Positions 1 through 5,955 are shown, counted from the stretch's first letter. The stretch is 7,861 bases of DNA from Victivallales bacterium (GCA_018648945.1 JABGQJ010000353.1:1-7861), one strand, 5' to 3'. Made by a program: numbers and translations. Notes: a model not told the origin generated them from the letters alone.

Positions 1-821
1 GCCTGGCTGTGGGTGATGGTGTCGCCCCAGGGGAAGCGTTTCCCCGAGAGACCGCCGCGCGCCGCATACTCCCACTCCGTTTCCGTCGGAAGCCGGTAGC
101 CAGAGGCCGAGGCAGCGCAGGCCACGCTGTCGCTCTCGCCGGTCTTGTAGACGCTGCCCGACACCGTGTAGCAAGGCGTCCGCCCCTCCTTCTCGCTGCG
201 GGCGTTGCACCACTTGACGACATCGTGCCAGCTGACTGTATGCACCGGGTGGTCCTGCCCCTTGCCTCCACCGGCCGGCAAATCGGTATAGTCGTTGGCC
301 AGGCCCCAGGCACGCACCGCATCCCACGTCGCCTTGGTCACCTCCGTATACCCCATGTAGAACGCCGAAACGGTAAGCGAGTAGGCGCCGGAGTCCGGGT
401 CCGTCCCGCTGTTCGTGCCGGCCGGGATGGGGACGAACTCGGTCTCGGGTACGGGTACCGGCACACTTGCGGTGACTTGGACCCGTCCCTGGGCAGTGTG
501 CCCCCCGGCCCAGTCCGCACCGCCATCCCACACAATGGCTTTGCCTGTGCCCGCCACGATGCCAGTCCCCACGGCACCAGTCAGGCTCGTCGCGGGCACG
601 GTCCAGGTTGTGCCCCCGTCAGCGGAGATGGTGACCGAAATATCGACCTTGCCGTCTGCGGCCAGGTCGTAGCCAATGTCCACCAGCTTCGTCCCCGGAC
701 GCTGGGCGACGGTCACGTTCGACACCACTGGATCAGCTGCCAAACAGGTCAGTGTCAACAACGGAACAACTATGGCCAGGCCAAGCAAACGAGCCGCCAC
801 AATGCATAGCTTCCAACCCAT
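1..821 (-). CDS. Secreted SUMF1/formylglycine-generating-enzyme family protein with N-terminal Ig-like domain (partial, C-terminus off the left edge)
   Basis: Reading from ATG 821-819 gives 273 codons with no stop before the edge. Residues 1-28 form a signal peptide (Lys4 and Arg11, then a hydrophobic core, cleavage near CLA-A28/A29-D30), so the product is exported. Residues about 31-120 (VVSNVTVAQRPGTKLVDIGY onward) look like the Ig-like beta domain that often precedes SUMF1 domains in Planctomycetota and Lentisphaerota proteins. From about 126 (TEFVPIPAGTNS) the FGE-sulfatase fold begins, with FYMGYTEVTKATW at 154-166, HPVHTVSWHDVVKWCNA at 191-207, GYRLPTETEWEYAARGG at 241-257 and FPWGDTITHSQ at 263-273. 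The catalytic cysteine region of true FGEs lies beyond the window, so activity cannot be judged; many relatives are non-catalytic or act on other substrates. An AGAAGGA ribosome site sits 8 nt before the ATG, which fixes the start. A plus-strand open frame over the same region is a shadow. Confidence 0.93.
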   Translation of the reverse strand, partial: MGWKLCIVAARLLGLAIVVPLLTLTCLAADPVVSNVTVAQRPGTKLVDIGYDLAADGKVDISVTISADGGTTWTVPATSLTGAVGTGIVAGTGKAIVWDGGADWAGGHTAQGRVQVTASVPVPVPETEFVPIPAGTNSGTDPDSGAYSLTVSAFYMGYTEVTKATWDAVRAWGLANDYTDLPAGGGKGQDHPVHTVSWHDVVKWCNARSEKEGRTPCYTVSGSVYKTGESDSVACAASASGYRLPTETEWEYAARGGLSGKRFPWGDTITHSQ

Positions 822-829
822 GCGGACGA

Positions 830-836
830 TCCTTCT
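830..836 (-). promoter_or_regulatory. Ribosome binding site of the SUMF1-family gene
   Basis: AGAAGGA on the minus strand, 8 nt before ATG 821-819. It supports this ATG as the start, and the hydrophobic signal peptide begins at the same codon. Confidence 0.7.
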
Positions 837-964
837 GCCGCAACCAGCCTCCACAGAGAGGGAGGATGCAGCATGCCGATATGGAGTTTCCAACCACTGT
901 CTTTCGAAGGTAGGCAGAGCCTTCAAGAATACAAGCTGCTTGGACTCGTGCAAGGTCCCTCGTC

Positions 965-986
965 TCCCCTGCTGCGCAGCATGGGA
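965..986. repeat. Imperfect 22-nt palindrome around TGCTGCGCAGCA
   Basis: Two 11-nt arms meet at 975/976 with no loop. Six perfect pairs form the centre (TGCTGC/GCAGCA, 970-981), then one mismatch (C969 against T982), then four more pairs (965-968 with 983-986). A second small stem follows, GGGAAG 983-988 with CTTCCC 1002-1007. Compact GC-rich palindromes in intergenic DNA are typical of REP-like dispersed repeats, but whether this one recurs cannot be seen in one window. Confidence 0.45.
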
Positions 987-1120
987 AGGGCTCTCGGCGG
1001 GCTTCCCCCACCTGCGTCCTGGCCCAACGGTCCATGTGGCGAGCAGGCGAGAAAGCAACGTAGGGGTCGCGCATAGGCAGAAGAAGAGCGGCATGGCCTG
1101 GGGACGGGGCCCACGCTCCG

Positions 1121-1150
1121 GCCATCCTCGCCGAAGTGCGGCGGAGTGGC
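1121..1150. other. Bulged GC-rich hairpin
   Basis: CGCCG 1129-1133 pairs with CGGCG 1139-1143 around the loop AAGTG. The stem continues outward, with one bulge, one mismatch and a G-T pair, to GCCA 1121-1124 with TGGC 1147-1150. Its function is unknown. In GC-rich DNA a stem of this size could arise by chance. Confidence 0.3.
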
Positions 1151-1313
1151 GAAGCCGACAACTGGCCCCGCACCGGACGACTCGACTTCACAATCCCCAA
1201 GGCCGCCTCGGAACGCCCATAGCACAGGCCGAAACGACCGCCAGCGCGACCTTGGCCTTGAGGTTAGCTCTGAAGCGTCGGCGTTTCCTAGGCATCGGAA
1301 TGCTCTTTGTGGG

Positions 1314-1368
1314 CGGTCCGGAGGGGACCGTCGCTCTACTTTAGCCGATGGTCCGAAGAGCGGGGTCC
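1314..1368. other. Two mutually exclusive hairpins
   Basis: Hairpin A: CGGTCC 1314-1319 pairs with GGACCG 1325-1330, loop GGAGG. Hairpin B: GGACC 1325-1329 pairs with GGTCC 1364-1368 and, after a small internal loop, CGCTCT 1332-1337 pairs with AGAGCG 1357-1362, loop 1338-1356. Bases 1325-1329 take part in both, so only one can form at a time, as in attenuators or riboswitches. No poly-T tract follows, and the next gene starts about 320 nt downstream, so a regulatory role is only a possibility. Confidence 0.35.
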
Positions 1369-1384
1369 ACCATACCGGGGGACG

Positions 1385-1530
1385 GGGTCACACCGAATGC
1401 CCCGAGACTTAGTGGATTCTGAGGACGAAGGGGCGCTGAGGAGGATGGTTCCCAAGGTGGACGTTGAGGGTTGGGTGTCCTCCGGCCAAGTTCCCGGCGT
1501 CCTTACGTTGCGCGGCATTCGGTGTGACCC
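1385..1530. repeat. 146-nt imperfect hairpin element with perfect 17-bp inverted arms
   Basis: GGGTCACACCGAATGCC (1385-1401) is the exact reverse complement of 1514-1530. Further pairs nest inside it in order: AGGACG 1422-1427 with CGTCCT 1498-1503, GGG 1430-1432 with CCC 1493-1495, GGAGGA 1440-1445 with TCCTCC 1478-1483, and CCCAA 1451-1455 with TTGGG 1471-1475, leaving a 15-nt terminal loop. Weak pairing also extends outward (CCGG 1375-1378 with CCGG 1539-1542). The whole unit therefore folds back on itself. It has no open frame of interest and no obvious flanking target duplication. It may be a MITE-like or ERIC-like non-coding repeat, or a structured leader of the TIM-barrel gene that starts 155 nt downstream. 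The inverted arms are seen directly; the role is not known. Confidence 0.7.
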
Positions 1531-1672
1531 TCGGCCTGCCGGGCTCTGACAGATTCGGGTGGTCCCGGTTGGGGTATTGGGCGGATTGCGGGGTATGTTG
1601 CCGGGTGTCTGACGAACCGTCGTGGTGTTCGGGACTGCCAGGCAGCCGCGTCACCGAATGGAACCGCTATGC

Positions 1673-1680
1673 AGGAGGTG
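1673..1680 (+). promoter_or_regulatory. Strong ribosome binding site deciding the TIM-barrel start
   Basis: AGGAGGTG, a near-perfect anti-16S match, ends 5 nt before ATG 1686. The frame is open upstream to 1464, but the extra residues resemble no protein, so this site decides the start. Confidence 0.85.
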
Positions 1681-1685
1681 GAATC

Positions 1686-2489
1686 ATGGGTTACGGACTG
1701 ATTCATTACAACACGCCGGGCGTTACCTTCGAGGATTTCGTGGCTTTTGCTGCGACGAGTGGCTTCGACAGCGTCGAGGTGATGATCTCCGACGTGTGGG
1801 CGAGCGGGGCTGAATTCGCCACCGAGAAGGCGCACGAGGCACGGGCAATCCTGGACCGCCATGGGATCACGGCTTCGGCCTTGACGGCGGCCAACGATTT
1901 CGTGCAGTTGGATGCGAAGGCCATCGCCGAGCAGGTGGATCGGATGCAGCAGGTGGCGCAGTTGGCAGGGATTGTCGGGACGAGCGTTCTGCGTACCGAG
2001 GGCGGCCAGCCCAAGGACGCCGTGCCCGAGGAGAAGTACGCCGAAGCCATCGCCGGCTGCCTGAAGGCCTGCGTGCCGTTCTGCGAAGACATGGGCGTGA
2101 AACTGGCGGTGGACAACCACGGGGTGGTGTCGAACAATCCCGCCGTGTTGCTGCCGGCCTTGGAGGCGGTGTCCTCCCCCTGTATCGGGTCGAATCTGGA
2201 TACCATGAACCTGCGCTGGTGGGGCAATGCGGTGGCGGATCTGCCGAAGATCTACCACGACCTCGCGCCCTACGTGCTCCATACGCATATGAAGGATGGC
2301 AGCGGCGTGCGGGGCGAGTACCAGGGCGCCGCCTTGGGCCAGGGCGAGATCCCGCTGCAAGTGGCGGTGGACGAGCTGGTCGCAGTCGGCTACAAGGGGG
2401 CGTGGACGGCCGAGTGGGAAGGCAAGGGCGACAAGGGCGAGGGTTATCAAGCTTGCTTGGCTTGGCTCAAGGCCAACTGCCCCGCCTGA
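1686..2489 (+). CDS. Sugar phosphate isomerase/epimerase family TIM-barrel protein
   Basis: The product is a 267-residue soluble protein without signal peptide, of the xylose-isomerase-like TIM-barrel (AP endonuclease 2) superfamily. Members bind a divalent metal and isomerise or epimerise sugars, inositols or related keto compounds. Visible landmarks are FEDFVAFAATSGFDSVEVMI at 15-34 (first strand ending in E31), VKLAVDNHG at 138-146, NLDTMN at 170-175, VLHTHMKD at 197-204, LGQGEIPL at 217-224 and WTAEWEG at 240-246. Likely metal ligands are D143, D172, H201 and E243 or E245. Position 143 is Asp where the family usually has Glu. Length is typical. The start is set by AGGAGGTG 5 nt upstream. 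The gene appears to be monocistronic: it lies behind the structured 822-1685 stretch, and its TGA directly touches the stop of the convergent propeller gene. The substrate cannot be told from sequence. Confidence 0.9.
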   Translation: MGYGLIHYNTPGVTFEDFVAFAATSGFDSVEVMISDVWASGAEFATEKAHEARAILDRHGITASALTAANDFVQLDAKAIAEQVDRMQQVAQLAGIVGTSVLRTEGGQPKDAVPEEKYAEAIAGCLKACVPFCEDMGVKLAVDNHGVVSNNPAVLLPALEAVSSPCIGSNLDTMNLRWWGNAVADLPKIYHDLAPYVLHTHMKDGSGVRGEYQGAALGQGEIPLQVAVDELVAVGYKGAWTAEWEGKGDKGEGYQACLAWLKANCPA

Positions 2490-4577
2490 TCACTCCGTCC
2501 CTTCGCCGCCGATGAGGCCGTGGTAGCGCCCCAGATAGTAGGGGAGCGTGAACACGGCCCCGTCGGCGAGCGTGCGTCCATCGCCGCCGGTATCCAGTTG
2601 CCACGGGTCGTAGTTCCAGTGGTTGAAGTGGCATTCATCCACCGGGACGACGGTGCCGTCCAACCGGTGTCCCCGGCTTGATCTGGGCGTGTCTCCAAGC
2701 AGGTAGCTGGTGGCCGGCAGCGGTGCCGTATCCAGTCTGTGGCTGTTGGTGTGCGCCCAGTTGAACCGATCCAGGGGCAGGCGACGCAGCGTGTCGATTG
2801 CCTCGTCCAGGGATGCGCCGCTCGGCCCCAGTTCCACCCGTGCAAAGGGCGTCTGGTAGGCTCGTCCTCGGCAGCAGACGGCGTGGATGAAGTTGAAGAG
2901 GGGATTCCGCTCGGGGCGTTCGAGGAGCCAATAGCGATGCAGGGCCACGGCCGCCATCTCACGCACCTGTTCGTCGTGGGTGAACTGAATGAGGCCATAG
3001 AAGGCCATGAATGCCATTTCGTCGTCGGATTGGTTGCCACTGCCGGGGCCGTTCTGGATCTTGGTCACCATCAGGTTCTGGAGGTAGTGATGCTGGCGAA
3101 CGAAGCGGTCGCCTGCATCGCGGTAGCGGTCGTCTCCACTCAGGTGATGGGCGACGGCCAGGTAGGAGAGTAGGCTGAGGCAGTTCAGCCCGCGCTCGGG
3201 GAACCACAGCGGATCATCGTTCAGCTGGTCGGGCGAAAAGACTCCCCAGCGCGTGACCTGCCCATCGTGATCTACATAGTTGCCGCCATGGTGGAGGAGA
3301 TGGTCGACGATGGCGCAGGCGTGCTCACGGACGGCTTGCTTCTCCGCCGCAGTGTCGGCGACGAGATCGTGATAGAGGGCGTAGAAGAAGAAATGGCCGT
3401 CCAGTTCGTCGGAGCTGGTGTCCGCCTTCCAGAACCATTTGCCATCGGCGCTGCGTGGCCAGCGTGGGGCAAGGCTCTTCCACTCGCGGTCGCGTCCGGC
3501 TCGCATCTTGCGGTCTTTCTCTGGAGTGTACTCCGTAGCATTGGGGTCATCGTCTTCTGCCGGGCGCACCGTGCGGGCCACAAACCCCGGTTCGGCGGTG
3601 GGTTCTCCCCCCTGGGTGACGGTGCCGAGGAAACGGAGGGCCTCCCAGGCCTGACGTGCCCGGCGGCGCGACGCATCGTTGCTAGTAACGGCGTAGGCGA
3701 AGCACTCCCCAGCCCCATACATGCCGGTCCAGAGCCCGTCGTTGTCACTGTCGCGCCGAAGGACATCTTCGGCATGACCGGCGGTTGGGACGTGGACTTC
3801 CAGCACGTAGCCATATTCCGTGCGGCGGTGGTGGCGATCGATCTCCTGCTCGTAGATGCCGGCCTTGCGGGCCAGGGTCATGGGGGTGGGAGACAGGTGG
3901 CAGACGCCCTTGGCCGTGGCTACCCAGGCGACACCGTCATCGGTCACGGCTATGTCCCTCACGTCGTCGTCCGGCAGCCAGCGCTGTCCTTGGCGATAGG
4001 TCCAGTGTTCGCCATCGAATCGGGCCAGGCCGAAGCTGCTGCCGAACCAAGCGGTCCCATCCGGGGCGACAGCAATGCATGTCAAGTCGCCGCAGGGCAA
4101 GCCGTCGCGCCCCTCGTAGAGAGCCCATGTTCCCTGGCGCAGGCATGCCACGGCAGCGGGAAGAGCCACCCAGAGGCAGCCGTCGGGTCCGCAGGCCACG
4201 GCTCGTGCATCGCGTACCCACCATGAGCGGCGCTCGTCGGTGGGTCGCAGTTCGGACCACTGCCCCGCTTCGCCCAACCGGAACAGCCCGTATTCAGCGG
4301 CGACGGTCCAGGTGCCGGTCGGGCCGGGAAGCGCAGCGCGAATCGCCCCGGCCCCGGTTGGCCCGGGATGTGGCACGGTGGACTGGCCGGGCGTTGCGCA
4401 GGCGTGCCAACGGTCGCCCTTCAAGCGTGAGGCACCCGCCGCCGTGACCGCAATGAGATCCCCTGTCTTGCCCACGCACAAGCGGCGCACATCCAGGGAA
4501 GGCAGGCCATCTGCCACTCCGTAGAAGCGGCGTCCCTCTTGGCCAAAGACAGAGTCGGGGCATGGCGTGTTCTTCAC
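2490..4577 (-). CDS. Beta-propeller (Reg_prop-like) plus alpha-helical barrel protein, unknown substrate
   Basis: The product has 695 residues from GTG 4577-4575, with AGGAA 8 nt upstream; no ATG fits between the upstream gene and the first propeller blade. Residues about 18-230 hold roughly five blades of the two-component-regulator-propeller type, seen in GLPSLDVRRLCVGKTGDLIA, GPDGCLWVALP (130-140), GLPCGDLTCIAVAPDGTAWF (159-178) and DVRDIAVTDDGVAWVATAKG (205-224). Residues about 245-695 are helical and resemble six-hairpin, (alpha/alpha)-barrel glycan enzymes. Conserved-looking acidic patches are DSDNDGLWTGMYGAGE (276-291), SSDELDGHFFFY (388-399), DHDGQVTRWGVFSPDQLN (436-453) and NQSDDEMAFMAFYG (515-528). 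No signal peptide or membrane segment is visible, which is unusual for a propeller fused to a glycosidase-like domain. It lies 20 nt downstream of the glycosyltransferase gene on the same strand, probably one operon, suggesting a role on the same glycan. Catalysis is inferred, not shown. Confidence 0.87.
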   Translation of the reverse strand: MKNTPCPDSVFGQEGRRFYGVADGLPSLDVRRLCVGKTGDLIAVTAAGASRLKGDRWHACATPGQSTVPHPGPTGAGAIRAALPGPTGTWTVAAEYGLFRLGEAGQWSELRPTDERRSWWVRDARAVACGPDGCLWVALPAAVACLRQGTWALYEGRDGLPCGDLTCIAVAPDGTAWFGSSFGLARFDGEHWTYRQGQRWLPDDDVRDIAVTDDGVAWVATAKGVCHLSPTPMTLARKAGIYEQEIDRHHRRTEYGYVLEVHVPTAGHAEDVLRRDSDNDGLWTGMYGAGECFAYAVTSNDASRRRARQAWEALRFLGTVTQGGEPTAEPGFVARTVRPAEDDDPNATEYTPEKDRKMRAGRDREWKSLAPRWPRSADGKWFWKADTSSDELDGHFFFYALYHDLVADTAAEKQAVREHACAIVDHLLHHGGNYVDHDGQVTRWGVFSPDQLNDDPLWFPERGLNCLSLLSYLAVAHHLSGDDRYRDAGDRFVRQHHYLQNLMVTKIQNGPGSGNQSDDEMAFMAFYGLIQFTHDEQVREMAAVALHRYWLLERPERNPLFNFIHAVCCRGRAYQTPFARVELGPSGASLDEAIDTLRRLPLDRFNWAHTNSHRLDTAPLPATSYLLGDTPRSSRGHRLDGTVVPVDECHFNHWNYDPWQLDTGGDGRTLADGAVFTLPYYLGRYHGLIGGEGTE

Positions 4578-4585
4578 GGTGGGTA

Positions 4586-4590
4586 TTCCT
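4586..4590 (-). promoter_or_regulatory. Ribosome binding site supporting a GTG start of the propeller gene
   Basis: AGGAA on the minus strand, 8 nt before GTG 4577-4575 and inside the 20-nt gap after the glycosyltransferase stop. It favours GTG over the long upstream extension of the same frame, which runs through the glycosyltransferase gene in another frame. Confidence 0.55.
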
Positions 4591-4597
4591 GTGGATG

Positions 4598-5749
4598 CTA
4601 CGGCTTCTTGTTCACCCAGCCGCAGTTGAAGTCGCCTCGGAGATACCGGTACAGTCCCCGGACCACGCGCAGGTTGAGGAAGACGAGGGCTGTTGGGTAT
4701 CGGATGACGGCGGGCACGCGGCGCGAGTTGGCAAGCAGGCCGATTCCGGCGGACAGGTAGAAGGCAAGATGCCCGAGAAGGAGAAGCAGATAGAGTGGCT
4801 CGCCAGCGAGAACGGTGTTTGACACCAGCATGGTGACGAAGAAGAGCGGGGCGGCGATGCGCAGGTACTTGTGCGAGATGAGCTGCCACCAGAGCCGGTT
4901 GCGCCAGGGAAGCAGCCAGCCGGGATAGCGGAGGAGCATCTGGAAGTTGCCTGCCAGGGTTCGTTCCTTGCGGGCTGTCTCCTTGTCGGCCGAGAAGCCC
5001 TGCGGGTCCTCGGCGATGGCCGCCGGATCGAAGAGAACGCGCTTGCCGGTGAGAGCCACGGTCATGGGGAACACGACATCGTCCAGGATCGTGTCTTCGG
5101 GCATGGGGGCGAGGCAGTCCCGGCGGGCGGCGTAGACGGCCCCGGTGCAACCAATGGAGGAATCCCAGTCCGCTTCGCGGGCGCGAATGAACTTCTCCAG
5201 CCGCCAGTAGGCGTCCACGCCCCGGCCGACCGAGTCGCCGCCGCCGTCCCCCACCTCCAAGGCGCCGGAGACGGCCCCGACCTCCGGGTCCGCGAAATGG
5301 GCGATCAGTTTGGGTATGGTGTCGGTGCGGAAGCGTTGCCGGGCATCGGTGAAAACGAGGATTTCGGCTTCGGCGACCCTCAAGGCAGCATCGAGTCCGG
5401 CGGATTTTCCCCGGCTCTCTGGCAAGTCGAGGGCCTGTACCCGATCGTCCGCCAAGTCGCGAACCCGTTGCACGGTGTCGTCGTCCGAACCGTCGGAGAC
5501 GACCAACACGGACAGGAGATCGGGGGGGTAGTCGGTGGCGAGCAGGTTCTGGATGCGACCGATGACCCGTTCTGCTTCATTGCGGACCACGAGGACTACC
5601 TGGGCTGCAGGCGGACCGTCGAGCTCCTTCGGCGCTGCCGGACGTCGGCGCAGGCGGCTGAGCGCGAGGAGGAGTGCGGGGTAGCCCACGTAGGTATAGG
5701 CCAGGATCAGCAGACTCAGCCAGAAAACGACGTGCCAGAAGACGGACAT
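4598..5749 (-). CDS. Membrane family 2 glycosyltransferase (processive-type)
   Basis: The 383-residue product has the layout of membrane GT2 enzymes: one N-terminal membrane segment (about 5-30, WHVVFWLSLLILAYTYVGY), a cytosolic catalytic domain (about 48-290) and hydrophobic C-terminal segments (about 297-315 and 318-340, perhaps another at 350-366). Catalytic landmarks are VVSDGSDDDT (83-92, nucleotide binding, D86), RGKSAGLDAAL (113-123), FTDARQRF (133-140, D135 as the metal-binding DxD equivalent), the acceptor region GCTGAVYAARR (200-210), EDTILDDV (218-225, D223/D224 as the likely base) and QMLLRYP (270-276), resembling the QxxRW motif. Such enzymes move a sugar from a nucleotide sugar to a growing polysaccharide or lipid. 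ATG 5749-5747 is chosen because GGAG lies 5 nt upstream and the membrane segment begins there; the frame is open 47 codons further up without sense. The gene leads a two-gene operon with the propeller protein. Sugar and acceptor are unknown. Confidence 0.92.
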   Translation of the reverse strand: MSVFWHVVFWLSLLILAYTYVGYPALLLALSRLRRRPAAPKELDGPPAAQVVLVVRNEAERVIGRIQNLLATDYPPDLLSVLVVSDGSDDDTVQRVRDLADDRVQALDLPESRGKSAGLDAALRVAEAEILVFTDARQRFRTDTIPKLIAHFADPEVGAVSGALEVGDGGGDSVGRGVDAYWRLEKFIRAREADWDSSIGCTGAVYAARRDCLAPMPEDTILDDVVFPMTVALTGKRVLFDPAAIAEDPQGFSADKETARKERTLAGNFQMLLRYPGWLLPWRNRLWWQLISHKYLRIAAPLFFVTMLVSNTVLAGEPLYLLLLLGHLAFYLSAGIGLLANSRRVPAVIRYPTALVFLNLRVVRGLYRYLRGDFNCGWVNKKP

Positions 5750-5752
5750 GCT

Positions 5753-5758
5753 CTCTCC
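5753..5758 (-). promoter_or_regulatory. Ribosome binding site deciding the glycosyltransferase start
   Basis: GGAGAG on the minus strand, its GGAG core 5 nt before ATG 5749-5747. It decides against the in-frame ATG 141 nt further upstream. Confidence 0.65.
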
Positions 5759-5913
5759 GGACGGAGTGATGGGACGAGTGGCAGGGCGGCGGGATGCCTG
5801 ACACGGGGGACGGCGCAGGGTGGCTGAAACTCTATCCCCTGTTCCGCCAAATTCACTCACTGTCGGCTTGGGGTGGACAGAATGGCGCAAACGGTGTAAC
5901 TCATAGGCAGGCG

Positions 5914-5925
5914 ATCCGGCCGGAT
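5914..5925. promoter_or_regulatory. Perfect 12-bp palindrome, candidate operator
   Basis: ATCCGGCCGGAT is fully self-complementary and lies 30 nt before the DUF362 start, in the 206-nt region between the divergent glycosyltransferase and DUF362 genes. A flanking GC/GC pair (5911-5912 with 5928-5929) almost extends it. A dimeric repressor or activator site is possible; no regulator is encoded nearby. Confidence 0.35.
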
Positions 5926-5945
5926 ATGCGGTGTCTTACGCTGGA

Positions 5946-5955
5946 GAAACGTTTC
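5946..5955. promoter_or_regulatory. Perfect 10-bp palindrome between ribosome site and start codon
   Basis: GAAACGTTTC begins at the last G of the GGAG ribosome site (5943-5946) and ends at the base before ATG 5956. It could be an operator half or a small translational element. At ten bases it may also be chance. Confidence 0.3.

Larger units (their letters stand above)
822..1685. other. 864-nt non-coding stretch between divergent genes, rich in inverted repeats
   Basis: No open frame here resembles a protein. The frames that are open (for example 923-1225 minus, 676-1344 plus) give arginine-, proline- and serine-rich translations with no domain, no hydrophobic pattern and no convincing ribosome site, as expected for random frames in GC-rich DNA. 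The stretch instead holds an imperfect 22-nt palindrome (965-986), a bulged stem (1121-1150), two mutually exclusive hairpins (1314-1330 and 1325-1368), a hairpin element with 17-bp arms (1385-1530) and a G-run-rich strand (1557-1605). It must also contain the promoters of both the minus-strand SUMF1 gene and the plus-strand TIM-barrel gene, but I could not place a convincing -35/-10 pair. Confidence 0.6.

Noticed and set aside
9..809. 266-residue open frame on the plus strand
   Set aside because: It is antisense to the SUMF1-family gene, which has clear family motifs, a signal peptide and a ribosome site. The translation is Arg/Pro/Gly-rich without a domain.
733..1200. 155-residue minus-strand frame overlapping the start of the SUMF1 gene
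   Set aside because: No recognisable domain or ribosome site, and it overlaps a well-supported gene in another frame.
676..1344. 222-residue plus-strand frame across the non-coding stretch
   Set aside because: It starts antisense inside the SUMF1 gene, and its composition is that of random GC-rich sequence.
1569..1599. Possible promoter TTGGGG - 19 nt - TATGTT before the TIM-barrel gene
   Set aside because: Both boxes are weak, the spacing is long and the tract is G-rich, so it is no better than chance.
1464..1685. N-terminal extension of the TIM-barrel frame
   Set aside because: The 74 extra residues match nothing and cross one arm of the inverted repeat. AGGAGGTG sits just before ATG 1686, where the fold begins.
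1503..2450. 315-residue minus-strand frame antisense to the TIM barrel
   Set aside because: His/Arg-rich shadow of a gene with clear motifs on the plus strand.
2490..2530. Bidirectional terminator between the convergent genes
   Set aside because: The stops abut with no gap, and I find no stem with a T-run around the junction.
3267..4226. 319-residue plus-strand frame antisense to the propeller gene
   Set aside because: Shadow frame; the minus strand encodes regular propeller blades and helical motifs throughout.
4578..5150. Upstream extension of the propeller frame to an 886-residue protein
   Set aside because: It would overlap the glycosyltransferase gene in another frame, and its translation is low-complexity Arg/Pro. 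The GTG at 4577 has a ribosome site.
4871..5827. 318-residue plus-strand frame antisense to the glycosyltransferase
   Set aside because: Shadow; the glycosyltransferase frame has all expected catalytic motifs and membrane segments.
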